A stretch of DNA of 64,000 nt from Oncomelania hupensis (GCA_036898135.1 CM072526.1:54802888-54866887), one strand, 5' to 3'; counted from the first letter of the stretch, positions 33,112-44,045 are shown. Notes: a model not told the origin generated them from the sequence alone. Numbers and translations are program-made.

Positions 33112-36100
33112 TTAGGCAAACAACTTCACAACAATGCTGTGAACGGCAGATTTTGGTAAACGATGTAGATTTGTATGTTTTCCAGCAGTCACTCTTTTTG
33201 GTCGCTGAATTACTTCTGACTCTGAATCGGAACTAGAGGTCTCCTCTGATTCGAACACCTCTGAAATTGATTTCTCAGAGAACTTCGGCAAGTGCATTGG
33301 TTTGCACTGAGTAACTGGATCGCTAATCTGAAACTTCTTTAATTCTTGCCTGCTGACATATTTCAAGTTCCCTCCATCAACTGCTTCAATCCCAACAGGG
33401 GCACCATCCTGTGTTGGAATATCTTTGACCTTGTATTTGGAAGGTTTCCATGCGTCTTGTATTTTGTTCCGACCTAACGGATGATCACGGAGCAAGACTG
33501 TATCTCCCACTTGAAGCTTGTCTTTTGTACTGTGTTTGTCATGCTGGAACTTGCGTTCGGCTGCAGCTTGTCGCAAATTTCTCTGAGCAATTTCTTGGGC
33601 TGTGCGCAACCTTTCGCGATGAATCTGCACCCATTCAGTTTGTGTAATGACACAGTCTTCTTGATGAATTCCGAGCAGGAAATCGACCGGCAACTTAGGC
33701 AGTCGACCAAACAACAACTCGTAAGGACCGAATCCAGTTGATGCATGTGGTGTGACATTGTAGATGTACACTACTTCAGGTAGAAACTCAGGCCACTTCT
33801 TTTTTTTCTCAGGGGGAAGAGTACGCAACAAATTATGCATAGTTCTGTTGAATCTCTCGCATTGTGCATTTCCTTGAGGGTGATGAGGGGTTGTGCGCGA
33901 TTTCTGCACTCCATACAGGGTACAGAGCTCCTGTATTACAGCTGCCTCAAAATTTCGACCTTGATCGGAATGTAATCGTGTTGGAATTCCAAATTTCTGA
34001 AACCACTGAGAAACAAGTACTTTTGCAACAGTTGTGGCTTTCTGATCTCGGGTAGGTACTGCTATTGTGTATTTAGTGAAGACGTCAGTGATCACCAATA
34101 CATTTTCCCGGCCATCCGATGCCTTATCCAACAAGGTGAAGTCAACAGCCACGACTTCCAGGGGTTGTGAGGCCAAAAGATGTCCCATTGGTGTACATGT
34201 CCTGATTGGAGGGAGTTTTGCAAAATTGCACCGCTCACAAGATTTCACCCATTTGGCAGCATCAGCAAACATGCCAGGCCAGTAGCAACGTTCTTGTAAC
34301 AACCTGGTAGTCCTTTCTATCCCCTGATGTCCAACACTGTGCATAGACTCAAATACAGGCCTTCTGAACTCTTCTGGTAAGATGAGCTGTTCAATTTTTG
34401 CCTTTGTCTTTGGGTGGCGAATCTCTCTAAACAAGAGACCATCTTTTTCCACTAGACGCTCCCATTGCCTGCACAAAGTGACAAACCGGATGCTCTTCCC
34501 AAACTTTGCCTCGCAACCAGGAACTTCTCCTTTCTTCCAAAAGGTCAACAGCGGGCCTATTTCTGGATCAGTTGTTTGAGCTTTTCTCAAGTCATCAATG
34601 CTGATTGATGGAAATGCTTGTGTAGCCCTATCATCTGCCTGATCATCCAGCTGGATAACTTCTTCTTCTGTTTCCGAATCACTCTCTGATGAATCAACAG
34701 CGTGAACTCCACATGCAGTAACCAACTTGTTTGTAGCCTGAACTGAAAATGGAATTGGAGTGCTTTGCACCTGAATAGCTGAAACTGCTGTAACATTTTC
34801 CTCTTCATCTTCTGCCTCCTCAGGTTGTGGCTGAGGGAACCGTGACAATGCATCTGCATTAGCATTGGTTTTGCCAGAACGGTACTTGACCTCAAAATGA
34901 AATACGGACAACTGAGAAACCCAACGCTGCTCAATTGCAACAAGTTTGGCTGTTCTCAAATACCGCAGTGGATTGTTGTCTGTCCAAACTTCAACGGTGG
35001 CACCAAGAAGGTATCCTCTGAACTTTTCAGTTATTGCCCATTTGAGAGCAAGCAATTCAAGCTTCATAGAACTGTAGTTTTGCATGTTCTTCTCTGATCC
35101 TCTCAAGGTCCGACTTGCATAGGCAATCACTCTCTTTTGTCCATCTTGAACTTGTGACAGCACAGCTCCCAAGCCTTTGGAACTGGCATCTGTTTCGAGG
35201 ATAAATGGAAGAGTGTAGTCAGCGTATCCCAACAAAGGGGCAGAAGTCAACTTTTCTTTGAGGCACTCGAATGCCTGCTGACACTTTGGCGTCCACTTTT
35301 CACCCAACTTCAGCTGCTTACCGCCCGACTTTTTCTGAATGTCACACATCTGTCCCACCACTGCATGCAATGGTCCAGCAATCTGAGCAAAGCTTTCAAC
35401 AAAACGACGGTAATAGGCTGCTAACCCAAGGAAAGATCTGAGCTCCTTCAAAGTCTGTGGAACTGGCCATTGCTTCACTGCGGACACTTTGTCATCCTGA
35501 GTACCCACTCCATCTGCTGAAATAGTGTGTCCCAAATACTGGACGGTTTTCTGACAGAACCGACATTTACTGGGATTCAACTTCAAGCCCATCTCCCTCA
35601 AGCGGGTCAAAACCTGTCGAAGGCGGGTCAAATGCTCTTCGAAAGTCTTGCTAAAAAGCAAAATGTCATCCAAATAGACCAGAATTATCTGAAAAATCAT
35701 CTCGTTCAGCCCTGTCTGCATTAACCTTTGAAAAGTAGCTGGAGCAGAACACAACCCAAAAGGCATCCTTTTAAACTCGTAGAGCCCAAAGGGGGTGACA
35801 AATGCAGTTTTCTGTCGATCCGATTCTTCCATAGCTATTTGATGGTAGCCCCATGCAAGGTCCAGTGTTGTAAACTGCTTGGCTCCCTGCAACGCGTCAA
35901 GCGACTCCTCGATCCTGGGAAGAGGAAATGCATCACGTCTTGTCTTTGCGTTTAGCCGTCTATAGTCTACACACATGCGGATAGTGCCATCCTTTTTCCT
36001 GACCACCACTATTGGTGAAGCATATGGGCTCTTGCTTGGTTGTATGATATCCAGGTCAAGTAGCTTTTGGATATGCTGCTTTATCTCCTGCAACTGAGTT

Positions 36101-37803
36101 GGTGGAATTCTGCGGTATGGCTGTGCAACTGGGATATCATCAGTCACTGGTACTGTATGTTTCTCCAACTCCGTATACCCAACATCAGTGTCATACAAGT
36201 CACTTGTCCAGATCCCAGAGAACTCTTTCAACATTTCTCGCAGCTGCTCTCTTTCTTCAGCAGAACATTCCGCAGAAGATAAATCAATTGGGACTTCATC
36301 CAACCTTGAAGGGTCAACTTTGACTTTATTGCATATCACCAGAACTGAACCCTTATTCTCTTCAATCTCAATGTCCGAAGACACCTTTTCCACTTTGTGT
36401 AAGGTAGCTACTGGGGTGCGGCCATTCAGAAAAATATCTTCTGTTGTCAAATTAACCATCTGTACCGGCCATGGACAATTTCCTTGAACCAACGTTGGAA
36501 TTACCAAACAGCGACCCTCTACACTGCTGCGCATAGGTTCAACTAAAAAAGCTGAAACTTTAGGCTGATCTCGTCCACCGACCAGGTTGACAGAAGCAAC
36601 AGATTTAGCTGGCAGGTGAACTCCACCTTTCGGAATCCTGAGCAATCCTAAAAATGCTGTTTCCTCTGACTGCCCTGTTTGAGATTTCATAATCTTCAAC
36701 TCCTGGATGATGTTTGTGCCTAACAAAATCCGAGGTTTCTCCAGTGTAGGTTCCACTGTTGGCGCAGACTCCTTTTGTATCAAAATACCTCTGTCATGGA
36801 TCACTTGCTCCCCAACTTTGACATCAACCAGTATGTAGCCTATGTAAGGAACAGATAGACCATTGGCTGCTACCAAACGCATGAACTGATTGTCTGGAAT
36901 CATATCATCCTGTTGAAAATTTTCTTTGTATATTGATTCTGGCATAATGGTGACTTGTGAACCTGTGTCTATCAAACACTCAAATTGTATGCCATTGATT
37001 TCAATGTTCATGACAGGTTTTCCACCAACTATCCTAGTATCAGCTTGCTTAGATCTTGATCCTACTTCTTTTGTTTCTGACACGCTAGACGGATCATTGT
37101 TTCTAGGGCCATAAGTTTGATGTGTCTGCAGTCTAGTTCTACAGGACCGCATCCTGTGACCCAATTTGCCACATCTCAAGCACACCGGCTTCCCACTCTT
37201 AAACTCCAAATTAGTAGATGGTTGTACATGACTGTTCAGTTGTTGGAATGGACCTTTTTTTGACAAGGTTGCTAACTCTGTCTTATGCTCTTTAGCCATC
37301 TGCTCCATCTGTTCACGCAACAAATCCAACTCTTGGCGCAACTTACAAAGCTCTGTCTGCCGCAGCTGGTCATTCTCATCCCCAGCATGATTCAACACTG
37401 TTCCTGAAGTAGTGTGTACCGTAGCAGAAGTTTTTGAACTACGCTTGGAAGGCTTCTGAATCTCTTCCCATTTCAATGCAGCTTGTCTCAAAGAGGCAAA
37501 ATTTGATAAACCTCCAGCAATTCTCCGCTGCAATTCCATCACCAATACTCTGTCACAAAGACCATCAATAAAATGATCCACCAAAACTTCTTCCTGAAAC
37601 ACCACACGCCCCCCTCGCTTGTTGTGCTCTTTGCACACATTGGAATCGTTCAAACAACTCACTGGAGTATGTCCGAATATCCTCTCTAAATTGTTGCTTC
37701 CTCTCAAAAAATTCTGCAAGCAATGTTGGCAAAGAAGTATGCTCGCCAAATGCGTCAAGTAGAATGCGAAAAATGTCTTCCGCCGTACGCCATGGTATGC
37801 CAC
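33112..37803 (-). CDS. Gag C-terminus and Pol (PR-RT-RH-IN), element 1
   Basis: The frame has 1563 codons; roughly the first 65 are out of frame with the real gag and only the rest is meaningful. In order: capsid C-terminal part (from about 68), a C-x2-C-x4-H-x4-C knuckle (CLRCGKLGHRMRSC, about 208), aspartic protease (LIDTGS, about 280), RT (VDYRRLNAKTR; LDLAWGYHQIA; active site YLDDILLF at about 709), RNase H (Asp in ETDASSKGLGA, about 872; TDNNPL, about 942), integrase HHCC zinc region (about 1155-1195) and DDE core (VDFTLL about 1221, HSDQGRNFE about 1280, GNAQCERFNR about 1316). A short SH3-like tail with VGDTVLLRDHPLG follows. All catalytic residues are present. This is the standard Ty3/Gypsy order. 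The product would copy and integrate the element. Confidence 0.93.
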   Translation of the reverse strand: MAYHGVRRKTFFAFYLTHLASILLCQHCLQNFLRGSNNLERIFGHTPVSCLNDSNVCKEHNKRGGRVVFQEEVLVDHFIDGLCDRVLVMELQRRIAGGLSNFASLRQAALKWEEIQKPSKRSSKTSATVHTTSGTVLNHAGDENDQLRQTELCKLRQELDLLREQMEQMAKEHKTELATLSKKGPFQQLNSHVQPSTNLEFKSGKPVCLRCGKLGHRMRSCRTRLQTHQTYGPRNNDPSSVSETKEVGSRSKQADTRIVGGKPVMNIEINGIQFECLIDTGSQVTIMPESIYKENFQQDDMIPDNQFMRLVAANGLSVPYIGYILVDVKVGEQVIHDRGILIQKESAPTVEPTLEKPRILLGTNIIQELKIMKSQTGQSEETAFLGLLRIPKGGVHLPAKSVASVNLVGGRDQPKVSAFLVEPMRSSVEGRCLVIPTLVQGNCPWPVQMVNLTTEDIFLNGRTPVATLHKVEKVSSDIEIEENKGSVLVICNKVKVDPSRLDEVPIDLSSAECSAEEREQLREMLKEFSGIWTSDLYDTDVGYTELEKHTVPVTDDIPVAQPYRRIPPTQLQEIKQHIQKLLDLDIIQPSKSPYASPIVVVRKKDGTIRMCVDYRRLNAKTRRDAFPLPRIEESLDALQGAKQFTTLDLAWGYHQIAMEESDRQKTAFVTPFGLYEFKRMPFGLCSAPATFQRLMQTGLNEMIFQIILVYLDDILLFSKTFEEHLTRLRQVLTRLREMGLKLNPSKCRFCQKTVQYLGHTISADGVGTQDDKVSAVKQWPVPQTLKELRSFLGLAAYYRRFVESFAQIAGPLHAVVGQMCDIQKKSGGKQLKLGEKWTPKCQQAFECLKEKLTSAPLLGYADYTLPFILETDASSKGLGAVLSQVQDGQKRVIAYASRTLRGSEKNMQNYSSMKLELLALKWAITEKFRGYLLGATVEVWTDNNPLRYLRTAKLVAIEQRWVSQLSVFHFEVKYRSGKTNANADALSRFPQPQPEEAEDEEENVTAVSAIQVQSTPIPFSVQATNKLVTACGVHAVDSSESDSETEEEVIQLDDQADDRATQAFPSISIDDLRKAQTTDPEIGPLLTFWKKGEVPGCEAKFGKSIRFVTLCRQWERLVEKDGLLFREIRHPKTKAKIEQLILPEEFRRPVFESMHSVGHQGIERTTRLLQERCYWPGMFADAAKWVKSCERCNFAKLPPIRTCTPMGHLLASQPLEVVAVDFTLLDKASDGRENVLVITDVFTKYTIAVPTRDQKATTVAKVLVSQWFQKFGIPTRLHSDQGRNFEAAVIQELCTLYGVQKSRTTPHHPQGNAQCERFNRTMHNLLRTLPPEKKKKWPEFLPEVVYIYNVTPHASTGFGPYELLFGRLPKLPVDFLLGIHQEDCVITQTEWVQIHRERLRTAQEIAQRNLRQAAAERKFQHDKHSTKDKLQVGDTVLLRDHPLGRNKIQDAWKPSKYKVKDIPTQDGAPVGIEAVDGGNLKYVSRQELKKFQISDPVTQCKPMHLPKFSEKSISEVFESEETSSSDSESEVIQRPKRVTAGKHTNLHRLPKSAVHSIVVKLFA

Positions 37804-38458
37804 AAGTGTTCACTTCCTTTTTAGCTTTTCCCTTTAAACTAAACAATACATGTTGTGCACCCACTGACCCCACTCTCGATGTTTCCAACAAAGAACTCCT
37901 GGCTTCTTCCACAAATTCTTGGACAGTATACCCTTGATCTTTATCTTCCTCGCCCCAAAAATGTCTTAATTTCTTTTCGCGAGGAACAACGACAGAAACC
38001 GACGGCGACTGAAGATGAGAAATTTCTTCACGAAGTCGGGCTATTTCTCTTTCTACAGAACTAGTTGTGCTGGGCTTTGACTGAAACCGTGCGGATGGAT
38101 GCTCCCCAACTTGTGTCCGTCCCGTCCCCAAGTCACCTCTAATATCCTGTATTAAATTTCGCATTTCCGCAGCCAGGGACAATCCCCTGTTTCTCTCTGC
38201 CTCCCCTACGATACCTTCCCTAGATTGCCTATTGAAAGTTTCCATGGTCTGTTCAAAATCTTGTACCACATCTTGGAACATTTCCCCATCATCCCTTCCC
38301 ACACTGTGGTAACCCTCTGCATTTCTCAAACTTGGGGTAATGGGAGAAACAAACTGACGACGACCCCCTTCCATCCCAAAATAACAAAGGGAAGGCGGAA
38401 CGTCTACATCAGGAGTGGACCCAGCAGTGGGGCGAAACATTGTTCTTCTCTCACTCAT
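37565..38458 (-). CDS. Gag N-terminal part, element 1 (frame broken)
   Basis: The Met at 38458 begins a 297-codon frame: a disordered N-terminus, then a capsid-like region with LRHFWGEED, FSLKGKAKKEV and LLDAFGEH words typical of retroelement Gag, somewhat like PNMA/Ty3 capsids. The match to capsid sequence leaves this frame at a run of six C on plus (37609-37614) and continues one base over in the pol frame, from about codon 68 of the 33112-37803 frame. The break lies inside the capsid rather than between gag and pol, so a mutation or homopolymer sequencing error is more likely than programmed frameshifting. Confidence 0.82.
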   Translation of the reverse strand: MSERRTMFRPTAGSTPDVDVPPSLCYFGMEGGRRQFVSPITPSLRNAEGYHSVGRDDGEMFQDVVQDFEQTMETFNRQSREGIVGEAERNRGLSLAAEMRNLIQDIRGDLGTGRTQVGEHPSARFQSKPSTTSSVEREIARLREEISHLQSPSVSVVVPREKKLRHFWGEEDKDQGYTVQEFVEEARSSLLETSRVGSVGAQHVLFSLKGKAKKEVNTCGIPWRTAEDIFRILLDAFGEHTSLPTLLAEFFERKQQFREDIRTYSSELFERFQCVQRAQQARGACGVSGRSFGGSFY

Positions 38459-39252
38459 GCTTACGACTAGTGCTTAACAACAATATTTCAATATTCTCAA
38501 ACTGAGACCACAAGCAAGCAAGTCAAGCATACACAGTGAAAAATATACCAATTAAACACAATCACTTAAAAGTACTTTAACTCCTAGTAAAAGTGTTCAA
38601 TGCACTACTATTCACCTCTCCGCCTTTAAAAACCACTATATATACACTAAAAGGTTCACTTTAGAATTGTCTTTTAGCGTCACAGGCAAGAGAGCATGAA
38701 AAGTCAACAACCTAAATAGGTTTTAAAATAAAATTATTTTTCACTGTCTTTGTTCAAGTCTACAAGTATTGAGATGACGTTGTCCAAGGAATGTTCATGA
38801 AGCAGACTTAGGCATGCATACAATTAGGGAAGTCCAGGCACTGTCACATAGTCTTTAGGAAACTGAAGCATGATGGACTGCAGCGTAGGCCTCAACAAGT
38901 CTCAAGGCATTTCACAAAGTTTCTGGACTGCTGACGACATCAGAAAAATTTCCATAGCCGTCCACCAACGATGACCTCAGTCAATGGTAGCAGAAGTTGG
39001 TGTCCAGCCAGCCAGGAGGGTCTGCAAGATCATCCACCAGCGAAGATAACTTCAACACCGCAGGTGATGACCTCTGGATGGCAAGCGATGACCTCAGCGT
39101 AATGCAGTTGGATCACGCCAGCATTCCCCTCTTCATCCACCAGCAGTCAGTGTCCCTCTTGCCTAGCAGCGGGTTTACCTAACCCCTCCCAAACTAAACT
39201 ATCAATAATAAAATAACACTAAACTATATAAAATTAGACTAAAACCCCAGCG

Positions 39253-39272
39253 CTATCCTGCTCGCAGCACCA
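39253..39272 (-). other. Primer-binding site of element 1 (tRNA-Ser-like)
   Basis: Six bases inside the 5' LTR, plus-strand ATCCTGCTCGCAGCACCA reads like a tRNA 3' end with CCA. It resembles serine tRNA 3' ends (CCTGCTCGC then GC and CCA) with about two differences. The tRNA identity is from memory. Confidence 0.6.
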
Positions 39273-39278
39273 AAAATC

Positions 39279-40280
39279 TGTAACCGAGTGATGGGTTATG
39301 AAGATTTTGAATTATTTTAGACAGGAAAGACCACACACCCACAACTCTCAATAGAACAAAAGAAGAGAGAAATCATAAACAAAACCAAATTAAGAAAGAA
39401 ATAAATTAATAATTTCAACAGCTTGTATTGTTAATTCTTTTATTTCTATGTCGTCGAGAAGGGGCAAGGGGGTGGTACACTGGGATTTCTTACATAAAAA
39501 TAACAATATTAACATTTATCCATAGATTAATAAATTAATAAAATAACTTCTGTTTTCTATCTTTAACCTACTTTCAGTTTCAGTTTCTGTGTCTTCAAAA
39601 ATACCATAATAATCCAAACCAAATTAAGTCAACACTAAGAGACTAAACCCCAAAAAACAACCCAAAGCTAACAAAAACAAAAAAGAAAAAAAATAAAAGA
39701 AACCCGCTGCTTAGGCGAAACCTGCAAATGCAACCAAAAATCCGGCATCAGTTACAATACATGACGAACCTTCTAGATTTTTTAGCACAGCACATGGTCT
39801 GTTAATTATCAACATTTTCAACATCAAATTATGGCAAAAATACCGTCAAATACACAATCAAAACTACTATTTGTGCATATTTGGTATCTTCAACTATAAA
39901 ATGCAATAATTATACAGCATGTCTCAATAAAAAACAGCACAAAAATTACCTTTTAGTGAGCAGGGACGAATCTGCAAATTAAGTTGCCATTTCCATCCAG
40001 AAAAGAAAATGAAGTCTTTAAAGCGTGCCCAAAATGTTAACAGAACAACCATAAAAACAACTATTATTATAATTAACATACTGCACCATTTCTACTCTTA
40101 TAAAAATAACAAATATTTTAATATTATAAACAATACAAAAATAACTCGTTTATTGTTGCTAAAACCAACTTATAGAGCGAGAGTAATATCCAAGAAACAT
40201 AACTCTTGCCAACTATAAAATACACAAGGCTGCGGTTACCTCCCATATACATTTTCATAGATATTAGGTCATCTACCACA
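39279..40280 (-). repeat. 5' LTR of element 1
   Basis: Length 1002 bp, same as the 3' LTR. It should hold the promoter for the minus-strand transcript; I could not single out a TATA box. Confidence 0.95.
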
Positions 40281-40353
40281 TATGTATAAATGCGGGAGAA
40301 TGCGCCTTGAATCACTCTTGTTTGTGTGAGATATGTGCGCTATATAAATTCAT

Positions 40354-40413
<60 letters not shown>
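40281..40413 (+). mobile_element. SINE 3' end with (ATT)n tail, cut by element 1
   Basis: GTGCGCTATATAAATTCATG followed by about 18 ATT units (40358-40413). The GCGCTATATAA end matches the insert at 13361-13503, and GCGCC/TTGAATCACTC upstream matches its GCGCTTTGAG region. Element 1 landed just upstream. Confidence 0.65.
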
Positions 40414-40414
<1 letters not shown>

Positions 40415-40543
40415 AGCCTACAGACGTCAACGTTCGAGAGGTTGCCTAAAGTCTTGTTCATCGCTCATTTCGCAACAGTGACGATACGTGTCATTTAGGC
40501 TACACACAACTGGATGTTCACGCAGGTAAACACAAATACACAG

Positions 40544-40575
40544 CCACACACACACACACCCTCACACACACACAC

Positions 40576-40615
<40 letters not shown>
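40544..40615. repeat. (CA)n microsatellite
   Basis: CA dinucleotide tract with a few CCT interruptions. From 40616 to 41360 I see unique sequence and no gene. Confidence 0.9.
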
Positions 40616-40617
<2 letters not shown>

Positions 40618-41360
40618 ATAAGCTTGCAGACAGAGTCCTTTCCAAGTGACTTAAAAAAATATCAGAAACCAAGCAGGCTCCGCCTATTTTGTCCTCATTG
40701 ATGGTTTTGCTATTAGTTTTGGCGGAATTCCCTAGACGTTCAATGAAGTTGGTGGCGACGTGCAGAACACTGGTGAAGTATCAGGGACAAAGCATCGTCA
40801 TTAGCTTGGAGTGCAGATTACGCAAGTCACGGCTGCCTTGTCTACACCAAAGCATTAGAGACCACCCAAAGCAACCCATTTGGCGAAGTGCCTTCCGTGC
40901 TCATTACCTATGGTTTGGGCCCACCACAGACAGACAGTGTGATAGTGGCGCTACAGCCTAGTTCCACATCTCACGCCTCATGCCTGCAACTTCTCACTAC
41001 CAACGATCACAGTGTAAGCCAATGGTTCAGGGGATTATAGTACTAGGTTTTATCTTTATTAGTACAGACAGTGTGCGGCAGAGCTGCAGCGATTTCAACT
41101 CATTGTTAGAATTGGACCTCTATACCCCCATCCGTCCTCCATTCCCTCGTTGTCCCGTAGGTGGGTGGGTTTGGCACGCTTGGAAACGGCAGTTTGACTC
41201 AGGGTGTACGGTTATGGATTTTTCTAGCACAGCCATTGATTGATAGCATTCCCCTCCCATCTCCATCAAAATCCCATCTACTATTGGACGCATTAACAAC
41301 ACAATCCCTCCACCCCACCTCCCTACCCAACACCGTCTATGAGAGGGGTTTGCATTTTGG

Positions 41361-41730
41361 CAGCCACAGTTTGATCCAAAGTGCACAGATGTGGATTTGT
41401 GCCATACAGCCACAGTTTGATCCAAAGTGCACAGATGTGGATTTGTGCCATACAGCCACAGTTTGATCCAAAGTGCACAGATGTGGATTTGTGCCATACA
41501 GCCACAGTTTGATCCAAAGTGCACAGATGTGGATTTGTGCCATACAGCCACAGTTTGATCCAAAGTGTACAGATATGGATTTGTGCAATACAGCCACAGT
41601 TTGATCCAAAGTGTACAGATATGGATTTGTGCCATACAGCCACAGTTTGATCCAAAGTGTACAGATATGGATTTGTGCCATACAGCCACAGTTTGATCCA
41701 AAGAGCACAGATGTGGATTTGTGCCATACA
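41361..41730. repeat. 46-bp minisatellite
   Basis: Eight copies of CAGCCACAGTTTGATCCAAA, GTGCACAGATGTGGATTTGT, GCCATA. All three minus frames stay open because the unit lacks stops in each; no gene is implied. Confidence 0.93.
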
Positions 41731-41812
41731 GCCACTGACGCCATACAGCAACTGACGCCATACAGCCACTGACGCCATACAGCCACTGACGCCATACAGC
41801 CACTGACGCGCA
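41729..41812. repeat. 17-bp tandem repeat
   Basis: Five copies of CAGCCACTGACGCCATA, abutting the 46-bp array and sharing CAGCCAC with it, so it probably arose from its edge. Confidence 0.92.
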
Positions 41813-41989
41813 CTGTTCCATATGGAGCACGGATCCAACACATCCCTTGTCTTGTATCACACGGCGTGGCAAAAGCATTTTTCACATCCTCATGGGATGG
41901 ACCACCAAAAGGAGAGGATTACAGGCAGAGAGACTCACCACAGTGACAACATGGACCAGATGGCTAAAAATGAAGAGACAACGAAATAG

Positions 41990-42355
41990 AAAACATGAAG
42001 ACAAAGAGATGAGAAATATGAAGACAAAGAGATAGAGAACATGAAGACAAAGAGATGGACAACATGAAGACAAAGAGATGAAGAACATGAAGATAAAGAG
42101 ATGGACAACATGAAGACAAACAGATGGACAACATGAAGACAAAGAGATAGAGAACATGAAGACAAAGAGATGAAGAACATGAAGATAAAGAGATGGACAA
42201 CATGAAGACAAACAGATGGACAACATGAAGACAAAGAGATGGACAACATGAAGACAAAGAGATGGACAACATGAAGACAAAGAGATGGACAACATGAAGA
42301 CAAATAGATGAAGAACATGAAGACAAAGAGATGAAGAACATGAAGAAGAGATGGA
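41990..42355. repeat. 23-bp purine-rich minisatellite
   Basis: About 16 copies of GACAACATGAAGACAAAGAG plus ATG. The plus strand is purine-rich. Three minus frames remain open as CLHVVHLFVFM-like repeats, which are artefacts. Confidence 0.92.
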
Positions 42356-42646
42356 AAGAAGGAAGACGAAGAGAAGCATTGAGATGTTAGAAATGGAGAA
42401 AAAGAGAGGAAATGGGTGGACAGACAAGCTCACACGTAGCACACAGACGAACACACAAACTAACGTGCAAGTCAATAAGCTGTATGTTGTTGTGCACATA
42501 CAAACATACAGGTCCTAAAAACACTAACCCTCATCACCACACTTAAAAGGGTCTCTCACGTCGTTCTCCTCAACCCCACAAAGATGGCGGGGAAACCTCT
42601 ACCTTCATCTGTTTGCCAGTCTTTTGACAACTGAGACATGTCTATG

Positions 42647-42718
42647 TGACTGAATGCATAATCAGTACAACTTATGTTAATCTGATGAATAAAAATTGAT
42701 GCAACAATGACTGAATGC
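42647..42718 (+). mobile_element. 50-bp retroposon tail with 11-bp TSD
   Basis: TGACTGAATGC occurs at 42647-42657 and 42708-42718. The 50-bp insert between contains ATCAGTACAACTTATGTTAA and TCTGATGAATAAAAATT, which also forms the insert at 57858-57902. Confidence 0.82.
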
Positions 42719-42868
42719 GTGGGTTCTCGGGTTGCCTGTCTCCATAAATATGCATTGCTGTTTAAGCTACGTTTGGTTGATCTGTGCTTTGTGTGTGTGT
42801 CTGCTTACATGGGAGTGTGTTGGGGATGTGTGTGTGTGTGTGTCTGCTTACATGGGGGTATGTTGGGG

Positions 42869-42903
<35 letters not shown>

Positions 42904-43480
42904 TGTGTGTATGTGTGTGTGTGTAACTAGACGTTGCTATATTGCACGTGTCTGCATGGCTAGCTTTAACACGGAGGTATTAGGTGAAGCACTTACTCAA
43001 CCTCGTGTGTTAGGTTGACGTCAATGTTGTCACAAAGCTCCAAATCCTTGGTGATATTGCAAGGTTTTTGACATAGGCCAGCGATGCATGGAGCCCATAC
43101 AATAGCTGATTGGTCAAACAACTTTTCAACCATGTGTAATACAGACATTTCATTTTAAAACAACACTATAGACTAGGAACACAGACGAAAAAATGTATTC
43201 TTTTTTTTTTAAATATAATGTAAAATATACATGGACTTAAACCCTCTCTTGACAAACACCTTTTCCAACTATTGTGTGGGCTTGATCTATCATTGGACTA
43301 TGCACAAAACTCAACACTGTCCACATGAACCGGGAATTTTGTTTTGGACAACATGGTTTTTGCAGTAAGTGTGCATATTGTGGCCACACGTCAACGCTGT
43401 GCTGCCTGGGGGCCCAACAGCACCCGTTTTGAAAACCTACTGCCAAGCAAGCGTGACTGTACCATGGATTTCCTAATGAT
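42719..43480. other. Unique sequence with (TG)n
   Basis: (TG)n tracts at 42796-42924 with two CTGCTTACATGGG inserts. No gene recognised in the rest. Confidence 0.6.
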
Positions 43481-43481
43481 A

Positions 43482-43640
43482 AAGACCGGCCCCGAGTGTG
43501 GCGGTTAAGGTGCTCAGGGTCTTGTTTCCGCGAGTTAAGCAACAGACAGGTTAGTACTTGGACGGGACTGGTTCGGGAGCCGTTAAGTGCTCGTAGGAAT
43601 CGTCGAACGAGCACTCACCCCTAATCCACCATGCTGCAAC
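43482..43640 (+). mobile_element. SINE head combining tRNA-like A-box and 5S-like segment
   Basis: GAGTGTGGCGGTTAAGGTGC looks like a tRNA A-box region. It is followed by GCGAGTTAAGCAACAGACAG and GTTAGTACTTGGACGGGAC, close to the 5S rRNA internal promoter. The same order occurs at 46947 and, on minus, at 62602. A 9-bp hairpin (AGTGCTCGT / ACGAGCACT, 43586-43615) follows. It is too short and diverged to be a 5S gene. Confidence 0.68.
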
Positions 43641-43778
43641 TGAACACTTGGATCTCACTGGAAACAAGGACGATAAACAACGGCGAGAGTGAAGAGATGT
43701 GAGAAGCTGGCTGATAACCTTTCTATTGACAGTGGCACCCCGCCTACCGCCTCCCTCCCCATCTATTCTCTCTCTCTG

Positions 43779-43825
<47 letters not shown>

Positions 43826-43829
43826 AACT

Positions 43830-44045
43830 TAAACCTTGACATTGATTCTAAACCAATTACTCAAAGTCCGTGAACATAAACTACTTGGTGTAGCTATTGA
43901 TGACGAATTAAACTGGCACTGCCATGTAAATAAGGTGAGCAAAACTTTATCTAGAAACTTGTTTCTACTTAAGCAACTAAAGCAATATGTTGGACAAGAA
44001 GCTAGAAAAATATTTTTCTACGCACATTGTTTGTCTCATATAAAT
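43830..44045 (+). pseudogene. LINE RT fragment (thumb region)
   Basis: About 65 codons with HKLLGVAIDDELNWHCHVNK and ARKIFFYAH, the pattern that follows the palm in CR1/jockey-like RTs. It lies between a (TC)n tract and an (AAT)n run at 44046-44142. No catalytic residues are included. Confidence 0.72.

Larger units (their letters stand above)
31134..40280 (-). mobile_element. Complete Ty3/Gypsy LTR retrotransposon, element 1
   Basis: Two 1002-bp LTRs start TGTAACCGAG and end CTACCACA, and reading both in full I saw no difference. Flanking TATG at 31130-31133 and 40281-40284 is the TSD (ATATG if the LTR ends one base earlier). On minus the order is LTR, primer-binding site, about 820-bp leader, gag, PR, RT, RNase H, IN, about 975 bp of non-coding sequence, polypurine tract, LTR. 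It lacks an envelope gene. The identical LTRs mean a recent insertion. The coding region has one frame break inside gag. The right flank is a truncated SINE. Confidence 0.95.

Noticed and set aside
33450..37114. Short plus-strand frames inside element 1
   Set aside because: Shadows of the minus-strand pol gene with no domain content. The same holds for plus frames within 50734-55194.
41120..42499. Cysteine/leucine-rich repeat proteins on minus
   Set aside because: All three minus frames are open over 46- and 23-bp arrays, which marks stop-free repeats rather than genes.
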